Source of the DNA: Bacteroides graminisolvens DSM 19988 = JCM 15093
GTDB taxonomy: Bacteria; Bacteroidota; Bacteroidia; Bacteroidales; Bacteroidaceae
Assembly: GCF_000428125.1 (NCBI RefSeq)
Contig: NZ_KE386627.1
Coordinates: forward strand, 1-64,000
Direction: 5' to 3'
Length of the DNA: 64,000 nt
Shown here: one piece after another, positions 14,712 to 23,862 of the stretch
Position numbering within the stretch: position 1 is the stretch's first letter
How the letters are laid out: the number at the start of each line of letters is the position of its first letter
The notes under the pieces: model-generated
Told to the model about the DNA's origin: nothing
Databases searched by the model: none
Seen by the model: only the letters and a program-made list of their open reading frames with translations
Translations under genes and position numbers: made by a program

Positions 14712-16160
14712 TTATGATTTCTCTTTCTCGGAAATTAGCAACAGTTTATCGCCGACATGCAACTTCAAACTGCCGTTGGGAATAAGGAATTCATTGCCTC
14801 GTTTCACAATCATAACCAGCGTGCCTTGTGGTAAATTCATCTCCTTTAAAGTGTCGGCTTGCTCAATCATCTCGGGCGTTACCGTCATGTCCGACAGGCT
14901 GCTGTCTATTTCTTCGGGCAGTTCCACGCCAAATTCATTGCCTGTTTGGGGCAGCGGGGCGGAGAGGTGCAGCAGCCGTGCAAAGAATGAGATGCTGGTG
15001 CCTTGCACAACGAGCGAAACTATGGTGATGAAGAAAACGATGTTGAAGATGCTGTTTGAACCTTCCACACCGGCCACAACGGGGTAGGTGGCAAAGATAA
15101 TGGGAACAGCCCCGCGAAGTCCCACCCAGGAGACAAACAGCTTCGACTTGAAGTTGATTTTCCGGAAAGGCAGCAGACAGAGAAACACGCTGAGCGGACG
15201 TCCTATCAGTATCAGGAACACACCGACAAGTATGGCTACAAGGGCTACATTGAGCATTTCATGGGGGTTAACCAGCAGTCCCAGCGTGAGGAACATGATG
15301 ATTTGAAAGAGCCACGACATGCCGTCCATAAAGGTGGCTATTTCTTTGCGGAACACAATCTTTTTGTTGCCAACCACCATGCCGGCAATGTAAACCGCCA
15401 GGTAACCGTTGCCATGCAGGCGGTCGGTTATGGTGAAGGTGAAGAACACGCAGCCTAATAGCAGTATGGCGTAAAGAGACTGGTTATCAATGTTGATTTT
15501 GTTCAGAAAAAGAACGGTGAGCTTTCCCAAAATATATCCTCCGGCACCACCCACCAGGAACTGTACCGCTAGGTTACCGGCAATCTCTCCGGCGTTCATG
15601 CTGCCCGATAGTATAATCTGTATAAGCACAATGGTAAGCATGTAGGCCATGGGGTCGTTACTTCCGCTCTCTAACTCGAGCATGGGGCGCAGGTTGTGTT
15701 TGAGGTTCATCTTCTGTGACCGCAGTATTGCAAAGACCGAAGCCGAATCTGTTGACGACATGGTTGCGGCGAGCAGCAGGGAGGTGGTCAGCGGAAAACT
15801 GATGTTGGTGAAACTCATGCCCGATATAATCCAGATAAACAATCCCGTGAACAAGGCGGTGAGCAGCACGCCTGCCGTTGACAGGACAACGCCCGCACTC
15901 ATAATGGGTTTGATGTCGGCTACTTTGGTGTCCATACCGCCCGAGAAAAGGATGACACTCAGAGCTACCATGCCTATGGCCTGAGCCTGATGTGTGTTGT
16001 TGAACTGTAACCCCAGACCGTCACTTCCGAAAAACATTCCTACCAACAGGAATAGCAGCAATGCGGGCACTCCGAAACGATACCCTGTTTTTCCTACAAC
16101 GATACTGATGATTAATAAAACGGATCCTATGAGAAGCATGTTTTCTACTGAAAAGAGCAT
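14712..16160 (-). CDS. CPA1-family potassium/proton or sodium/proton antiporter with RCK_C domain
   Basis: The 482-residue protein has about 12 transmembrane segments in residues 1-390, including the conserved ATMSSTDSASVFAIL and ESGSNDPMAY motifs of CPA1 exchangers, the latter carrying the ion-binding Asp. The C-terminal 75 residues form a TrkA-C (RCK_C) regulatory domain ending HVGDKLLLISE. This matches the NhaP2/CvrA type, which exports K+ or Na+ against protons at the inner membrane. It is a single gene bordered by repeats downstream. Confidence 0.85.
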   Translation of the reverse strand: MLFSVENMLLIGSVLLIISIVVGKTGYRFGVPALLLFLLVGMFFGSDGLGLQFNNTHQAQAIGMVALSVILFSGGMDTKVADIKPIMSAGVVLSTAGVLLTALFTGLFIWIISGMSFTNISFPLTTSLLLAATMSSTDSASVFAILRSQKMNLKHNLRPMLELESGSNDPMAYMLTIVLIQIILSGSMNAGEIAGNLAVQFLVGGAGGYILGKLTVLFLNKINIDNQSLYAILLLGCVFFTFTITDRLHGNGYLAVYIAGMVVGNKKIVFRKEIATFMDGMSWLFQIIMFLTLGLLVNPHEMLNVALVAILVGVFLILIGRPLSVFLCLLPFRKINFKSKLFVSWVGLRGAVPIIFATYPVVAGVEGSNSIFNIVFFITIVSLVVQGTSISFFARLLHLSAPLPQTGNEFGVELPEEIDSSLSDMTVTPEMIEQADTLKEMNLPQGTLVMIVKRGNEFLIPNGSLKLHVGDKLLLISEKEKS

Positions 16161-16286
16161 ATAGTGTATATTTAAACAGATTAATAATTGGAAGTATCGT
16201 TGCTAAGGTAGTCATTTTTGAGCAAACGAAAAAATAGTTTTTTATTCCTTTTTATGCCAAATAATTGTTTAATTAGTTAATTGTAT

Positions 16287-16294
16287 TACTTTTG
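16287..16294 (+). promoter_or_regulatory. -7 box of the uracil permease gene
   Basis: TACTTTTG matches TAnnTTTG and lies 28 bases before the ATG. A TTG about 20 bases upstream may be the -33 element. Confidence 0.55.
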
Positions 16295-16322
16295 TACTCC
16301 CAAAACCTCTTTAATATAAATT

Positions 16323-17513
16323 ATGGAATTAAACAACCTTTCTCCTTTGCGTAAAGGGATCGTGGGAGTGCAGTTTCTTTTTGTGGCTTTTGGGGCTACT
16401 GTGCTCGTACCTCTTTTAGTAGGACTAGATCCTTCAACTGCTTTATTTACCGCTGGTGTCGGTACGCTTATCTTTCATTTAGTTACTAAGGGGAAAGTCC
16501 CCATCTTTTTGGGTAGCAGCTTTGCCTTTATAGCACCCATCATCAAAGCAACGGAACTGTATGGTTTGGCCGGCACTCTTTCGGGGATGGTTGGTGTTGC
16601 ATTGGTTTACTTTTTAATGAGTGCGCTGGTTAAATGGCAGGGCGTTAAGTTTCTGGATCGTTTGTTCCCTCCGGTAGTTATCGGGCCGGTCATCATGCTG
16701 ATTGGTTTGTCGCTTGCCGGAACGGGTGTGAAGATGGCCAGTGAAAACTGGATATTGGCTTTGGTATCATTGCTGACTGCTGTTGTTGTTTCCGTTAAAG
16801 CCAAAGGGTTACTCAAAATCATTCCTATTTTCTGCGGAATCATTGTGGGCTATGTTACAGCTCTAATCTTTTTTGATGTCGATTTAACCGGTATCCGTGA
16901 TGCCGCCTGGATTGCCGTTCCCGATTTTAAGTTTCCTTCTTTTTCATGGGAGCCTATCTTGTTTATGATACCCGTAGCTGTGGCTCCTGTTATTGAGCAC
17001 ATTGGCGATGTGTATGTAGTGAACACCGTTACCGGAAAAGATTTTGTGAAAGATCCCGGTTTGCACCGTACGTTGTTGGGTGACGGTTTGGCTTGTTTTG
17101 TAGCTGGTTTCCTCGGTGGCCCTCCCGTAACGACCTATTCGGAAGTAACCGGGGCTATGTCGCTGACCAAGGTCACTGACCCTACGGTTATCCGTATCGC
17201 TGCGTTTACGGGTATTATTTTCTCGGTTATCGGTAAGGTGAGTGCTTTGCTGAAATCAATTCCGAGTGCTGTATTGGGTGGCATTATGTTGTTGCTGTTT
17301 GGTACCATCGCTGCTGCTGGTGTAGCCAATTTAATAAATAGTTGTGTGGATTTTACTCGCACGCGTAACATCATTATCTTCTCACTGACGCTGACCATCG
17401 GTATTGGTGGTGCTGTGTTTACGTGGGGTGATTTCTCGTTCTCGGGCATCGGACTGGCTGCCGTGGTGGGTGTGGTGCTGCATTTATTGCTTCCGCACGA
17501 AGAACAGAAATAG
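16323..17513 (+). CDS. uraA: NCS2-family uracil/xanthine permease (UraA-like)
   Basis: The 396-residue membrane protein has the NCS2 fold signatures GSSFAFIAPI near residue 63, PVAVAPVIEHIGD with the substrate-binding Glu in TM8, and GGPPVTTYSE in TM10. These match UraA/PyrP proton-coupled uracil transporters rather than the longer xanthine/urate group. It is monocistronic with its own promoter and converges on hcp through a shared hairpin. Pyrimidine substrate is likely from the family; it is not proven by the sequence. Confidence 0.88.
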   Translation: MELNNLSPLRKGIVGVQFLFVAFGATVLVPLLVGLDPSTALFTAGVGTLIFHLVTKGKVPIFLGSSFAFIAPIIKATELYGLAGTLSGMVGVALVYFLMSALVKWQGVKFLDRLFPPVVIGPVIMLIGLSLAGTGVKMASENWILALVSLLTAVVVSVKAKGLLKIIPIFCGIIVGYVTALIFFDVDLTGIRDAAWIAVPDFKFPSFSWEPILFMIPVAVAPVIEHIGDVYVVNTVTGKDFVKDPGLHRTLLGDGLACFVAGFLGGPPVTTYSEVTGAMSLTKVTDPTVIRIAAFTGIIFSVIGKVSALLKSIPSAVLGGIMLLLFGTIAAAGVANLINSCVDFTRTRNIIIFSLTLTIGIGGAVFTWGDFSFSGIGLAAVVGVVLHLLLPHEEQK

Positions 17514-17552
17514 TTTCGAAGGAGATAGATTCTTTCCAACCGGATAAACAGA

Positions 17553-17584
17553 AGAGGGGTGCATCACGAAACATGCACCCCTCT
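17553..17584. terminator. Bidirectional hairpin between uraA and hcp
   Basis: AGAGGGGTGCAT (17553-17564) pairs perfectly with ATGCACCCCTCT (17573-17584) around an 8-base loop. It sits between convergent genes and probably ends both transcripts, although there is no clean T-run. Confidence 0.65.
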
Positions 17585-17633
17585 CTGCTGTTTACACTAG
17601 GGTAAACTATGCTGAACCTATTGCTTCTTTTCT

Positions 17634-19265
17634 TTAGCTAAGGAATTTAGCGATGTCTGCATCTGCTGTGCTGATGCCGCCAATTCCGAAGTTCTCAACC
17701 AATACTTTGGCTACGTTGGGTGAAAGGAATGCGGGCAGAGTAGGACCGAGGTGTATTTTCTTCACACCCAGATAAAGCAATGCCAACAAGACGATAACCG
17801 CTTTTTGTTCGTACCACGCAATGTTGTACACAATGGGCAGGTCGTTGATGTCGTCCAATCCGAACACTTCTTTCAGCTTCAGGGCGATTACTGCCAATGA
17901 GTAGCTGTCGTTGCACTGACCGGCGTCGAGTACGCGTGGAATTCCGTTGATGTCGCCCAGAGGCAGTTTGTTATAACGATACTTCGCGCAACCGGCTGTC
18001 AGAATAACGGTGTCTTTAGGTAATTTCTCGGCAAACTCGGTGTAGTAGCTGCGGCTCTTCATGCGTCCGTCGCAACCTGCCATCACAAAGAACTTGCTGA
18101 TAGCTCCGCTCTTCACTGCGTCAACAACCTTGTCGGCCAAGGCCAATACCTGTGCATGGGCAAACCCGCCTACGATGGTGCCGCTTTCAATTTCTACCGG
18201 TGGCTGGCAACGTTTCGCATGCTCAATGATGACAGAGAAATCTTTGGGCTGACCATCTTTACGTTCTGCAATGTGAATGGCTCCGTCGAGGCCCGATGCA
18301 CCTGTTGTGTAGATGCGGTCTTTGTAAGTTGCCTTTGAGGTAGGAGGTACGATGCAGTTGGTTGTAAAGAGGATAGGGCCGTTGAAGCTTTCAAATTCTT
18401 CTTTTTGTTTCCACCAGGCGTTACCGTAGTTACCGGCCAGGTGTTTGTATTTCTTCAGATGCGGATAGTAGTGAGCAGGAAGCATTTCGCTGTGCGTGTA
18501 AACGTCAATGCCGGTGCCTTCTGTTTGTTGCAACAGTTCTTCCAAGTCTTTCAGGTCGTGACCGCTAATCAGGATACCGGGGTTGTTTCTTACTCCGATG
18601 TTTACTTCTGATAGTTCCGGATTACCGAAGTGACCGGTGTTGGCTGCATCGAGCTGTGCCATAGCTGCCACACCAACCCTGCCTGTTTCAAGTGTCAGGG
18701 CAATAAGGTCTTCTACTGAAATGTCGTTGCGGGTAATTTCAGCCAATGCATGTTGCATGAAGCTGTATATCTCAGGATCTTTTGAATCGAGGTTATAAGC
18801 ATGTTCCACGTAAGCGGCCATTCCTTTGATTCCGTAATGAACCAATTCTTTCAGTGAGCGGATGTCTTCGTTTTCGTTACGTAATACACCTACGGTTTTT
18901 GATTTGGCTTCGAATTCGGCTTCCGAACCATTCCATGTACATTCGTCGGGTGCATTGGCTATAGTTACTTGCTGTGCCAAACGATTTCTCAGTTCCAATC
19001 CGCTTTTAATCTTGGCTATGATGGCAGCATTGTCAAAGTTAGCGTTGGTGATAGTCGTAAACAGTCCGTCGAACACAAACTTGTCGGCTTCGGCAGATGC
19101 TTTTCCTTCTTTGCGAAGTTCCTGATTGTAAACTGCAACCCCTCTGACCACGAAGAGAAGAAGATCTTGCATATTGGCTACTTCGGGAGTTTTACCACAT
19201 ACTCCGCTGATTGTACAGCCTATTCCTTTTGAGGCTTCCTGACATTGATAACAGAACATACTCAT
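17634..19265 (-). CDS. hcp: Hybrid cluster protein (hydroxylamine/NO reductase)
   Basis: The 543-residue protein has the N-terminal Fe-S cysteines C5, C8, C17 and C23 ([13 protein letters not shown], then VCGK) and the hybrid-cluster ligands later, seen as GHD, TNCI, GCDG and AGCAKYRYN. Hcp handles nitric oxide and hydroxylamine in anaerobes. The length and motifs are complete. The upstream palindrome TGTAAC-N4-GTTACA and the Crp/Fnr gene ending only about 115 bp beyond the start point to HcpR-type control, shared with scdA. Confidence 0.95.
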   Translation of the reverse strand: MSMFCYQCQEASKGIGCTISGVCGKTPEVANMQDLLLFVVRGVAVYNQELRKEGKASAEADKFVFDGLFTTITNANFDNAAIIAKIKSGLELRNRLAQQVTIANAPDECTWNGSEAEFEAKSKTVGVLRNENEDIRSLKELVHYGIKGMAAYVEHAYNLDSKDPEIYSFMQHALAEITRNDISVEDLIALTLETGRVGVAAMAQLDAANTGHFGNPELSEVNIGVRNNPGILISGHDLKDLEELLQQTEGTGIDVYTHSEMLPAHYYPHLKKYKHLAGNYGNAWWKQKEEFESFNGPILFTTNCIVPPTSKATYKDRIYTTGASGLDGAIHIAERKDGQPKDFSVIIEHAKRCQPPVEIESGTIVGGFAHAQVLALADKVVDAVKSGAISKFFVMAGCDGRMKSRSYYTEFAEKLPKDTVILTAGCAKYRYNKLPLGDINGIPRVLDAGQCNDSYSLAVIALKLKEVFGLDDINDLPIVYNIAWYEQKAVIVLLALLYLGVKKIHLGPTLPAFLSPNVAKVLVENFGIGGISTADADIAKFLS

Positions 19266-19317
19266 AATTATTACGTATTAAGTGATTATTAAATTCGTTT
19301 ACTTTTAATTTGTATGG

Positions 19318-19363
19318 CAAAGGTACGGCAGTCAATGTGCCTAATTCTGTAACCAATGTTACA
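19318..19363 (-). promoter_or_regulatory. hcp promoter with HcpR-type operator
   Basis: The -7 box TACCTTTG (19325-19318 on the minus strand) is preceded, after exactly 22 bases, by the palindrome TGTAAC-N4-GTTACA (19348-19363). Motif and spacing are identical to the scdA promoter. Confidence 0.7.
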
Positions 19364-19378
19364 AGCTCTGTTTTTTTT

Positions 19379-20044
19379 CTATCGGATAAGAATTTTCAGC
19401 TTTTCCTTATTCAGAATCGTTATCTGTTTGCGGTCGGCTTTAATCAATCCGTCGTCTTGCATGTGCGAAACTTCCCGTGCCAGTGACGGACGGGAAATGC
19501 CGAAGTAATCAGCCAGTTCCTGTTGTGATCGATCTAATAGTATCTGGCTTCCCTGAGTGGCCGACAGCCGCAGAAAGTAAGAAGCCAGCTTTTGACGGAT
19601 GGTTTTGAATGACATGAAGAAGAGTTTTTCCGACAGCGTTTGTGCGTAATTGGCCGACATATTCATGTAGTTCTCCAAAAACACTTCGTTGCGTGCAAAG
19701 AGTTTGATGACGCTCTCTTTGGGAATGATGATTGCTTCGGTGTTTTCATTGGCCGTTACCTCAACCGGAAAACGGTTGGCTGCACCGAAAAGAAACAGTG
19801 GTGCCAATGCTCTGGGAGCTGCAATATCTTCTATCTTAATCAGGCGTCCCGATTCGTCAATCATTTCACCCCTCACGCTTCCTTTGGTCAGGATAACCAG
19901 TTTGTTGCACACGTCACCCTGGTGCGCCAGAATCTCACCTTTAGTATAGTTCTTAACTTTATACGTCAGCCCCTCAAAGTTTTTCCGTAACTCGCCGGCC
20001 GATACATTTTGGAACAGCGGGTTAGGCAGTAGTTGTTCAATCAT
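19379..20044 (-). CDS. hcpR: Crp/Fnr-family regulator, likely HcpR
   Basis: The 221-residue protein has a cyclic-nucleotide-binding-like N-terminal beta-barrel, a dimer helix and a C-terminal winged helix (QQELADYFGISRPSLAREV). It lacks the four N-terminal cysteines of Fnr, so it would not sense oxygen through a 4Fe-4S cluster. HcpR of Porphyromonas, which activates hcp and is haem-linked, is the closest functional match by context. The gene is next to hcp, and both hcp and scdA carry the same palindrome. The symbol rests on context, not on a diagnostic residue. Confidence 0.75.
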   Translation of the reverse strand: MIEQLLPNPLFQNVSAGELRKNFEGLTYKVKNYTKGEILAHQGDVCNKLVILTKGSVRGEMIDESGRLIKIEDIAAPRALAPLFLFGAANRFPVEVTANENTEAIIIPKESVIKLFARNEVFLENYMNMSANYAQTLSEKLFFMSFKTIRQKLASYFLRLSATQGSQILLDRSQQELADYFGISRPSLAREVSHMQDDGLIKADRKQITILNKEKLKILIR

Positions 20045-20114
20045 ATTATCTAACTATTATATCCATACAAACAACACAGCATTTGATTTGTTTGCAGAAA
20101 CCTCCTCCTTTCAA

Positions 20115-20759
20115 TTAAAATAGCTGTAACTTCACTCCGAACGACAAACTAAGATAATCTCGCGGTTTTAGATAACTGTTACCGACAGCACTCGCTATAT
20201 ATAAATCACTGGCGCTAAGTTCATAGAAGAAAGTGACTTCTTTGGCGGAATGCCTCTGTTGCGGATTGATATTAATGGTAAATCGCTGTCCCAAATAGGC
20301 ATGAAAGCGTACTTTAGTTGAAAAACCGTAATACCCGTTGGGGTAACGTTCCGGCTCCTCTGCCCAAAACTCATCACCGAAAATGGTGTTCATGTACAGT
20401 CCGCATGCCAGTGGTTCTATGGATAGTTTGTCGTTGACAGACCAGCTCCACGGCATGTAGTTTTGTTTCAGCGTCATGGTCATCTTGGCTCTTTTCGACG
20501 AATTTTTAGGTAAGAAACCCAAGTATACATCCGTTTCCCATTGATTCCTTTTGCCATAATCCCATCCGGTTCCTACGGAAACGGCTCCCATATTACCTGC
20601 ATATTGCAGTTTCAGGTGAGTGGGTATCAGGTTTTCCCAATGCTTGCGGTAGCGATGAATCCGTTTGTCATATTTGGTTTCTTGCGCGTGCAAGTCAGAT
20701 GTTGCAACCGTTAATCCGCTCAACAATAACAGGTTAAAAATAAACCACTTCATATTCAT
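20115..20759 (-). CDS. Exported beta-rich protein of unknown function
   Basis: The 214-residue product has a signal peptide (FIFNLLLLSGLTVATS, cleavage after LHAQ). The rest is rich in alternating polar and aromatic strands and ends in LQLF, as small outer-membrane beta-barrels do. Its start overlaps the metallophosphoesterase gene by 26 bp; a second ATG two codons later is equally possible. I do not recognise a named domain. Coupling to the upstream phosphoesterase suggests a shared envelope role. Confidence 0.55.
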   Translation of the reverse strand: MNMKWFIFNLLLLSGLTVATSDLHAQETKYDKRIHRYRKHWENLIPTHLKLQYAGNMGAVSVGTGWDYGKRNQWETDVYLGFLPKNSSKRAKMTMTLKQNYMPWSWSVNDKLSIEPLACGLYMNTIFGDEFWAEEPERYPNGYYGFSTKVRFHAYLGQRFTININPQQRHSAKEVTFFYELSASDLYIASAVGNSYLKPRDYLSLSFGVKLQLF

Positions 20760-21543
20760 ATCTTTCGGGATTAATGGTGAATACTAAATAACTGCGATGA
20801 TTCATGCTGTCACTTCCGTAGTACATGATGCCGTCTTCAAATATGGCTTCTGCCGTGAGGTGATGCTCATGTGCAGCCGTGCAAAACTGTATGCCGGGTG
20901 CTTCCTTTACGTACCGATGAAATACTTTCGCCACATTGTTGTTGAACTCATGGATTAACGGACGCACGTGCATGGAGAAAACCGTTTTACTGTATTCATC
21001 CTTCCGGTCGGCTAGTGCGTTCTCAATGAAATCGAAGTCGGGTACCGGGTGCGAATAATCATACTCAATAGCATTGGTGTTGAGGCAGACAAACTTTACG
21101 TTACCGGCAATGAATGAAAAGTTGTCTTCACCAAACACTTTGGTGTAAACCTCTTCACCGGTTCCCAGTACATCGTGATTGCCGATGATAACTACGTATG
21201 GGAATTTGAGACCGTTCAGGATATCACGTTGCCACAAAAACTCCTTGGTTATACCAAAGTCACTGACGTCGCCCCCGTGAATGACAAAGTCAATATCGTT
21301 TCGACGGTTAATGTGTTTCACGAATTGTTCCGTCTCGTCATACCACCGTTGCGAATCACCCATAACTGCAAACTTTATGGTTGTTTTTCCTTTGCAGTTG
21401 GATTCTATTTTGGCCATGTTTTTGGCGTTGATACCCGTTTCGCCCGATATGTCTACGTCGTAAGGATGATAGTCAATTAAGTCACAGCCGTACATGAATA
21501 GTAGGGAGAAGAGGGATAGGAGAAAAGTCTTATTCTTCTTCAT
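20734..21543 (-). CDS. Lipoprotein metallophosphoesterase (calcineurin-like)
   Basis: The 269-residue protein starts with a lipoprotein signal (SLLFMYGC, lipid Cys at about residue 20). It then shows the calcineurin-like metal motifs in order: MGDSQRW, HGGDVSD, GNHD, a later SMHVRP and AAHEHH. It should be an active phosphodiesterase or phosphatase outside the cytoplasm. The substrate is unknown. It is the first gene of a two-gene leftward unit with the exported protein at 20115-20759. Confidence 0.82.
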   Translation of the reverse strand: MKKNKTFLLSLFSLLFMYGCDLIDYHPYDVDISGETGINAKNMAKIESNCKGKTTIKFAVMGDSQRWYDETEQFVKHINRRNDIDFVIHGGDVSDFGITKEFLWQRDILNGLKFPYVVIIGNHDVLGTGEEVYTKVFGEDNFSFIAGNVKFVCLNTNAIEYDYSHPVPDFDFIENALADRKDEYSKTVFSMHVRPLIHEFNNNVAKVFHRYVKEAPGIQFCTAAHEHHLTAEAIFEDGIMYYGSDSMNHRSYLVFTINPERYEYEVVYF

Positions 21544-21605
21544 ATAAATTGTTTTATAAAACGAAATGCAAAGATAAAGTTTACATTTCTATTGAAACAA
21601 TTACC

Positions 21606-22988
21606 TTAATGGAAAGTTTGTTCTGTGAATCCTTTTAAATGGTCTGAATGGGATAGTTTCTTGAAATAGATGATCAAACAGATTACGGCTGTGAAAAAGG
21701 CGAAGAAGTCTGATGCCGGCATACTTGCCCATACACCGGTAACGCCATATTGTCTGGGTAATATAAGTAAGAAAGGAAGCAGGTAAACCAATTGCCGGGA
21801 TAATGAAAGGAAAATGCTGACTTTTGCCTTGCCTATGCTTTGAAAGAAGTTGGAAATAACAATCTGGCAGCCCACAAAGGGGAAAAGCATGATGGTGATG
21901 CGGATGCCTTCTGATGCCATGCCTATCAATTCGCCGCTGTTGGTGAACATGGCCGAAACTGCGTGTGGAAACAGCTCACAGATCAGAAATCCGGTAGTGG
22001 TAATAGATACCCCGCTTATAATTCCCAAACGAAGTGCCTGCTTTACCCGTTTCATGTTTTTGGCACCGAAGTTATAACCGATAATGGGTTGCAGTCCCAT
22101 GGTAAGTCCCATAACCGTCATCACAAAAACAGTCATCAGCCGGTTGATGATGCCATAGGCACCTATGGCCATGTCGCCGCCGTGCTTCTGCAAACTCACG
22201 TTGATAACAATAACAATGGCACAGGTGCACAGATTCATGAGGAAAGGCGCCATGCCGATGGAGAATATCCGTCCCACAATACCTAAATCAACTCTCCAGA
22301 AGTTGCGGGTGAGATGCACATAACTCTGCGAACAGGTGAAATGCTTCAGTACCCAAACCATCCCGATTGATTGTGCTATGACGGTTGCTGTTGCCGCTCC
22401 CTGAATACCCCATTTAAAATAGAATATAAAGATAGGAGCCAGGATAATATTTCCCAAAACAGTTACCATCGATGTAAGCATGGCTTTCTTGGGATAGCCT
22501 GTGGCACGCATTACGTTATTGAGCCCAATCATTATATAAGAAATAGGCGTACCTATTAAGATAACTTTCATGAAATCGCGGGCATAGGGCAGGGTTATTT
22601 CACTGGCACCGAAGAAAAGAAGAATGTCATCCAGAAAAAGATAAGCCATGCTTCCGAAGGTTACTGCATTGATGATGCAAAGCATCAGCGTATTGCCCAG
22701 AATGGTGGTAGCACCGTTCATGTCCTTTCTTCCCAAACTGATGGATGAAAGAGCAGCACCGCCTCCGGCAACCAGTGTGCAGAAGGCCATAACCAGGTTC
22801 ATAAACGGAAAAGTGATGGCTAAACCCGATATGGCCATTGGTCCCACTCCATGTCCTATAAAGATGCTGTCAATGATATGATAGATAGAGGTTACTGTCA
22901 TACCAATAATAGCCGGAATAGAGTATTGAAGCAGTAGTTTACCTATGCTTTCTGTACCAAGTGTATGCGGGTCGTTGTTTTGCGCCAT
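21606..22988 (-). CDS. MATE-family multidrug efflux transporter
   Basis: The start chosen is MAQNNDPHTLG at 22988 (460 residues), which is normal for MATE proteins. The frame extends to 23072, but the extra 28 residues are basic and overlap the -7 box at 23018-23025. Twelve hydrophobic segments occur, with the early motif IPAIIGMTVTSIYHIIDS and the second-half repeat typical of the DinF/NorM branch. It exports cationic drugs or metabolites using Na+ or H+; the substrate cannot be told. Confidence 0.87.
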   Translation of the reverse strand: MAQNNDPHTLGTESIGKLLLQYSIPAIIGMTVTSIYHIIDSIFIGHGVGPMAISGLAITFPFMNLVMAFCTLVAGGGAALSSISLGRKDMNGATTILGNTLMLCIINAVTFGSMAYLFLDDILLFFGASEITLPYARDFMKVILIGTPISYIMIGLNNVMRATGYPKKAMLTSMVTVLGNIILAPIFIFYFKWGIQGAATATVIAQSIGMVWVLKHFTCSQSYVHLTRNFWRVDLGIVGRIFSIGMAPFLMNLCTCAIVIVINVSLQKHGGDMAIGAYGIINRLMTVFVMTVMGLTMGLQPIIGYNFGAKNMKRVKQALRLGIISGVSITTTGFLICELFPHAVSAMFTNSGELIGMASEGIRITIMLFPFVGCQIVISNFFQSIGKAKVSIFLSLSRQLVYLLPFLLILPRQYGVTGVWASMPASDFFAFFTAVICLIIYFKKLSHSDHLKGFTEQTFH

Positions 22989-23017
22989 GCGTTTTCTTTT
23001 ACGTTTTTTTAAGTTGC

Positions 23018-23025
23018 CAAAGGTA
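23018..23025 (-). promoter_or_regulatory. -7 box of the MATE gene
   Basis: The minus strand reads TACCTTTG about 30 bases upstream of the ATG at 22988. It supports the shorter protein. Confidence 0.5.
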
Positions 23026-23106
23026 GCAAATATTTGTCTCATCCAATGATTATTCGGAACTTTGCGCCTCACATAACCGAATAATTTTATATTTTTTTAG
23101 ATTCTA

Positions 23107-23775
23107 ATGGTAAATAATATGGATAGAAATACAATAATAGCTGCTTTGTTTGATTTTGATGGAGTGATTATGGATACCGAAGGGCAGTACACCATCTTCT
23201 GGGATGAGCAAGGCTACCAATACTTGGGCGAGAAAGACTTTGGTCGCAGAATCAAAGGACAAACGCTGACTCAGATATACGACAATCATTTTGCCGGCAT
23301 GACCGATGTGCAACAGCAAATCCGTATCGATCTGGATACGTTTGAGGCGAATATGCAGTTCAATTACATCCCCGGTGTGGAAGCTTTCTTGGATGATTTA
23401 AAAGCCAACGGAGTTAAAATAGCCGTTGTGACCAGCTCCAATGAAAAGAAAATGGCGAATGTGTATAAGGCTCATCCCCGGTTAACCGAAAGATTCGACC
23501 GCATTATCACGGCCGACATGTTTACCGAATCCAAACCCAATCCCGAATGTTTCTTGCTAGGCATGAAGCTGTTTGAGGCTGTTCCCGCCCATACGTTTGT
23601 GTTCGAAGATTCTTTTCACGGACTGCAGGCAGGCATGTCGTCGGGGGCAACGGTTATCGGACTGGCAACCACCAATCCGCGTGAAGCGATTGCTGGCAAA
23701 TGCCATCATGTGCTCAGCGATTTCATAGGAATAGACTTCCAAATGCTATGTTCATATTCCAATCATAACCAATAA
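23107..23775 (+). CDS. HAD-superfamily phosphatase, beta-phosphoglucomutase-like
   Basis: The 222-residue protein has HAD motif I FDFDGVIMDTEG, motif II VVTSSNEKK, motif III with ESKPNPECF and motif IV FEDSFHG. These match the phosphoglycolate phosphatase/beta-phosphoglucomutase subgroup with an inserted alpha-helical cap. A second ATG four codons in (MDRNTI, 23119) is an alternative start. It is cytoplasmic and acts on a small phosphorylated metabolite. The gene is transcribed divergently from the MATE gene. Confidence 0.82.
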   Translation: MVNNMDRNTIIAALFDFDGVIMDTEGQYTIFWDEQGYQYLGEKDFGRRIKGQTLTQIYDNHFAGMTDVQQQIRIDLDTFEANMQFNYIPGVEAFLDDLKANGVKIAVVTSSNEKKMANVYKAHPRLTERFDRIITADMFTESKPNPECFLLGMKLFEAVPAHTFVFEDSFHGLQAGMSSGATVIGLATTNPREAIAGKCHHVLSDFIGIDFQMLCSYSNHNQ

Positions 23776-23862
23776 CGGAAATTTTTCTGTTATTTATGTT
23801 TAAAGGCTGAACAAGCTCTTTAGCGAGGTGTTTTTTTTGTATTATTTGATAATAAATACAAA

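Noticed and set aside
15649..15984. Open frame opposite the antiporter gene
   Set aside because: It lies wholly within a conserved membrane protein on the other strand and has no family resemblance.
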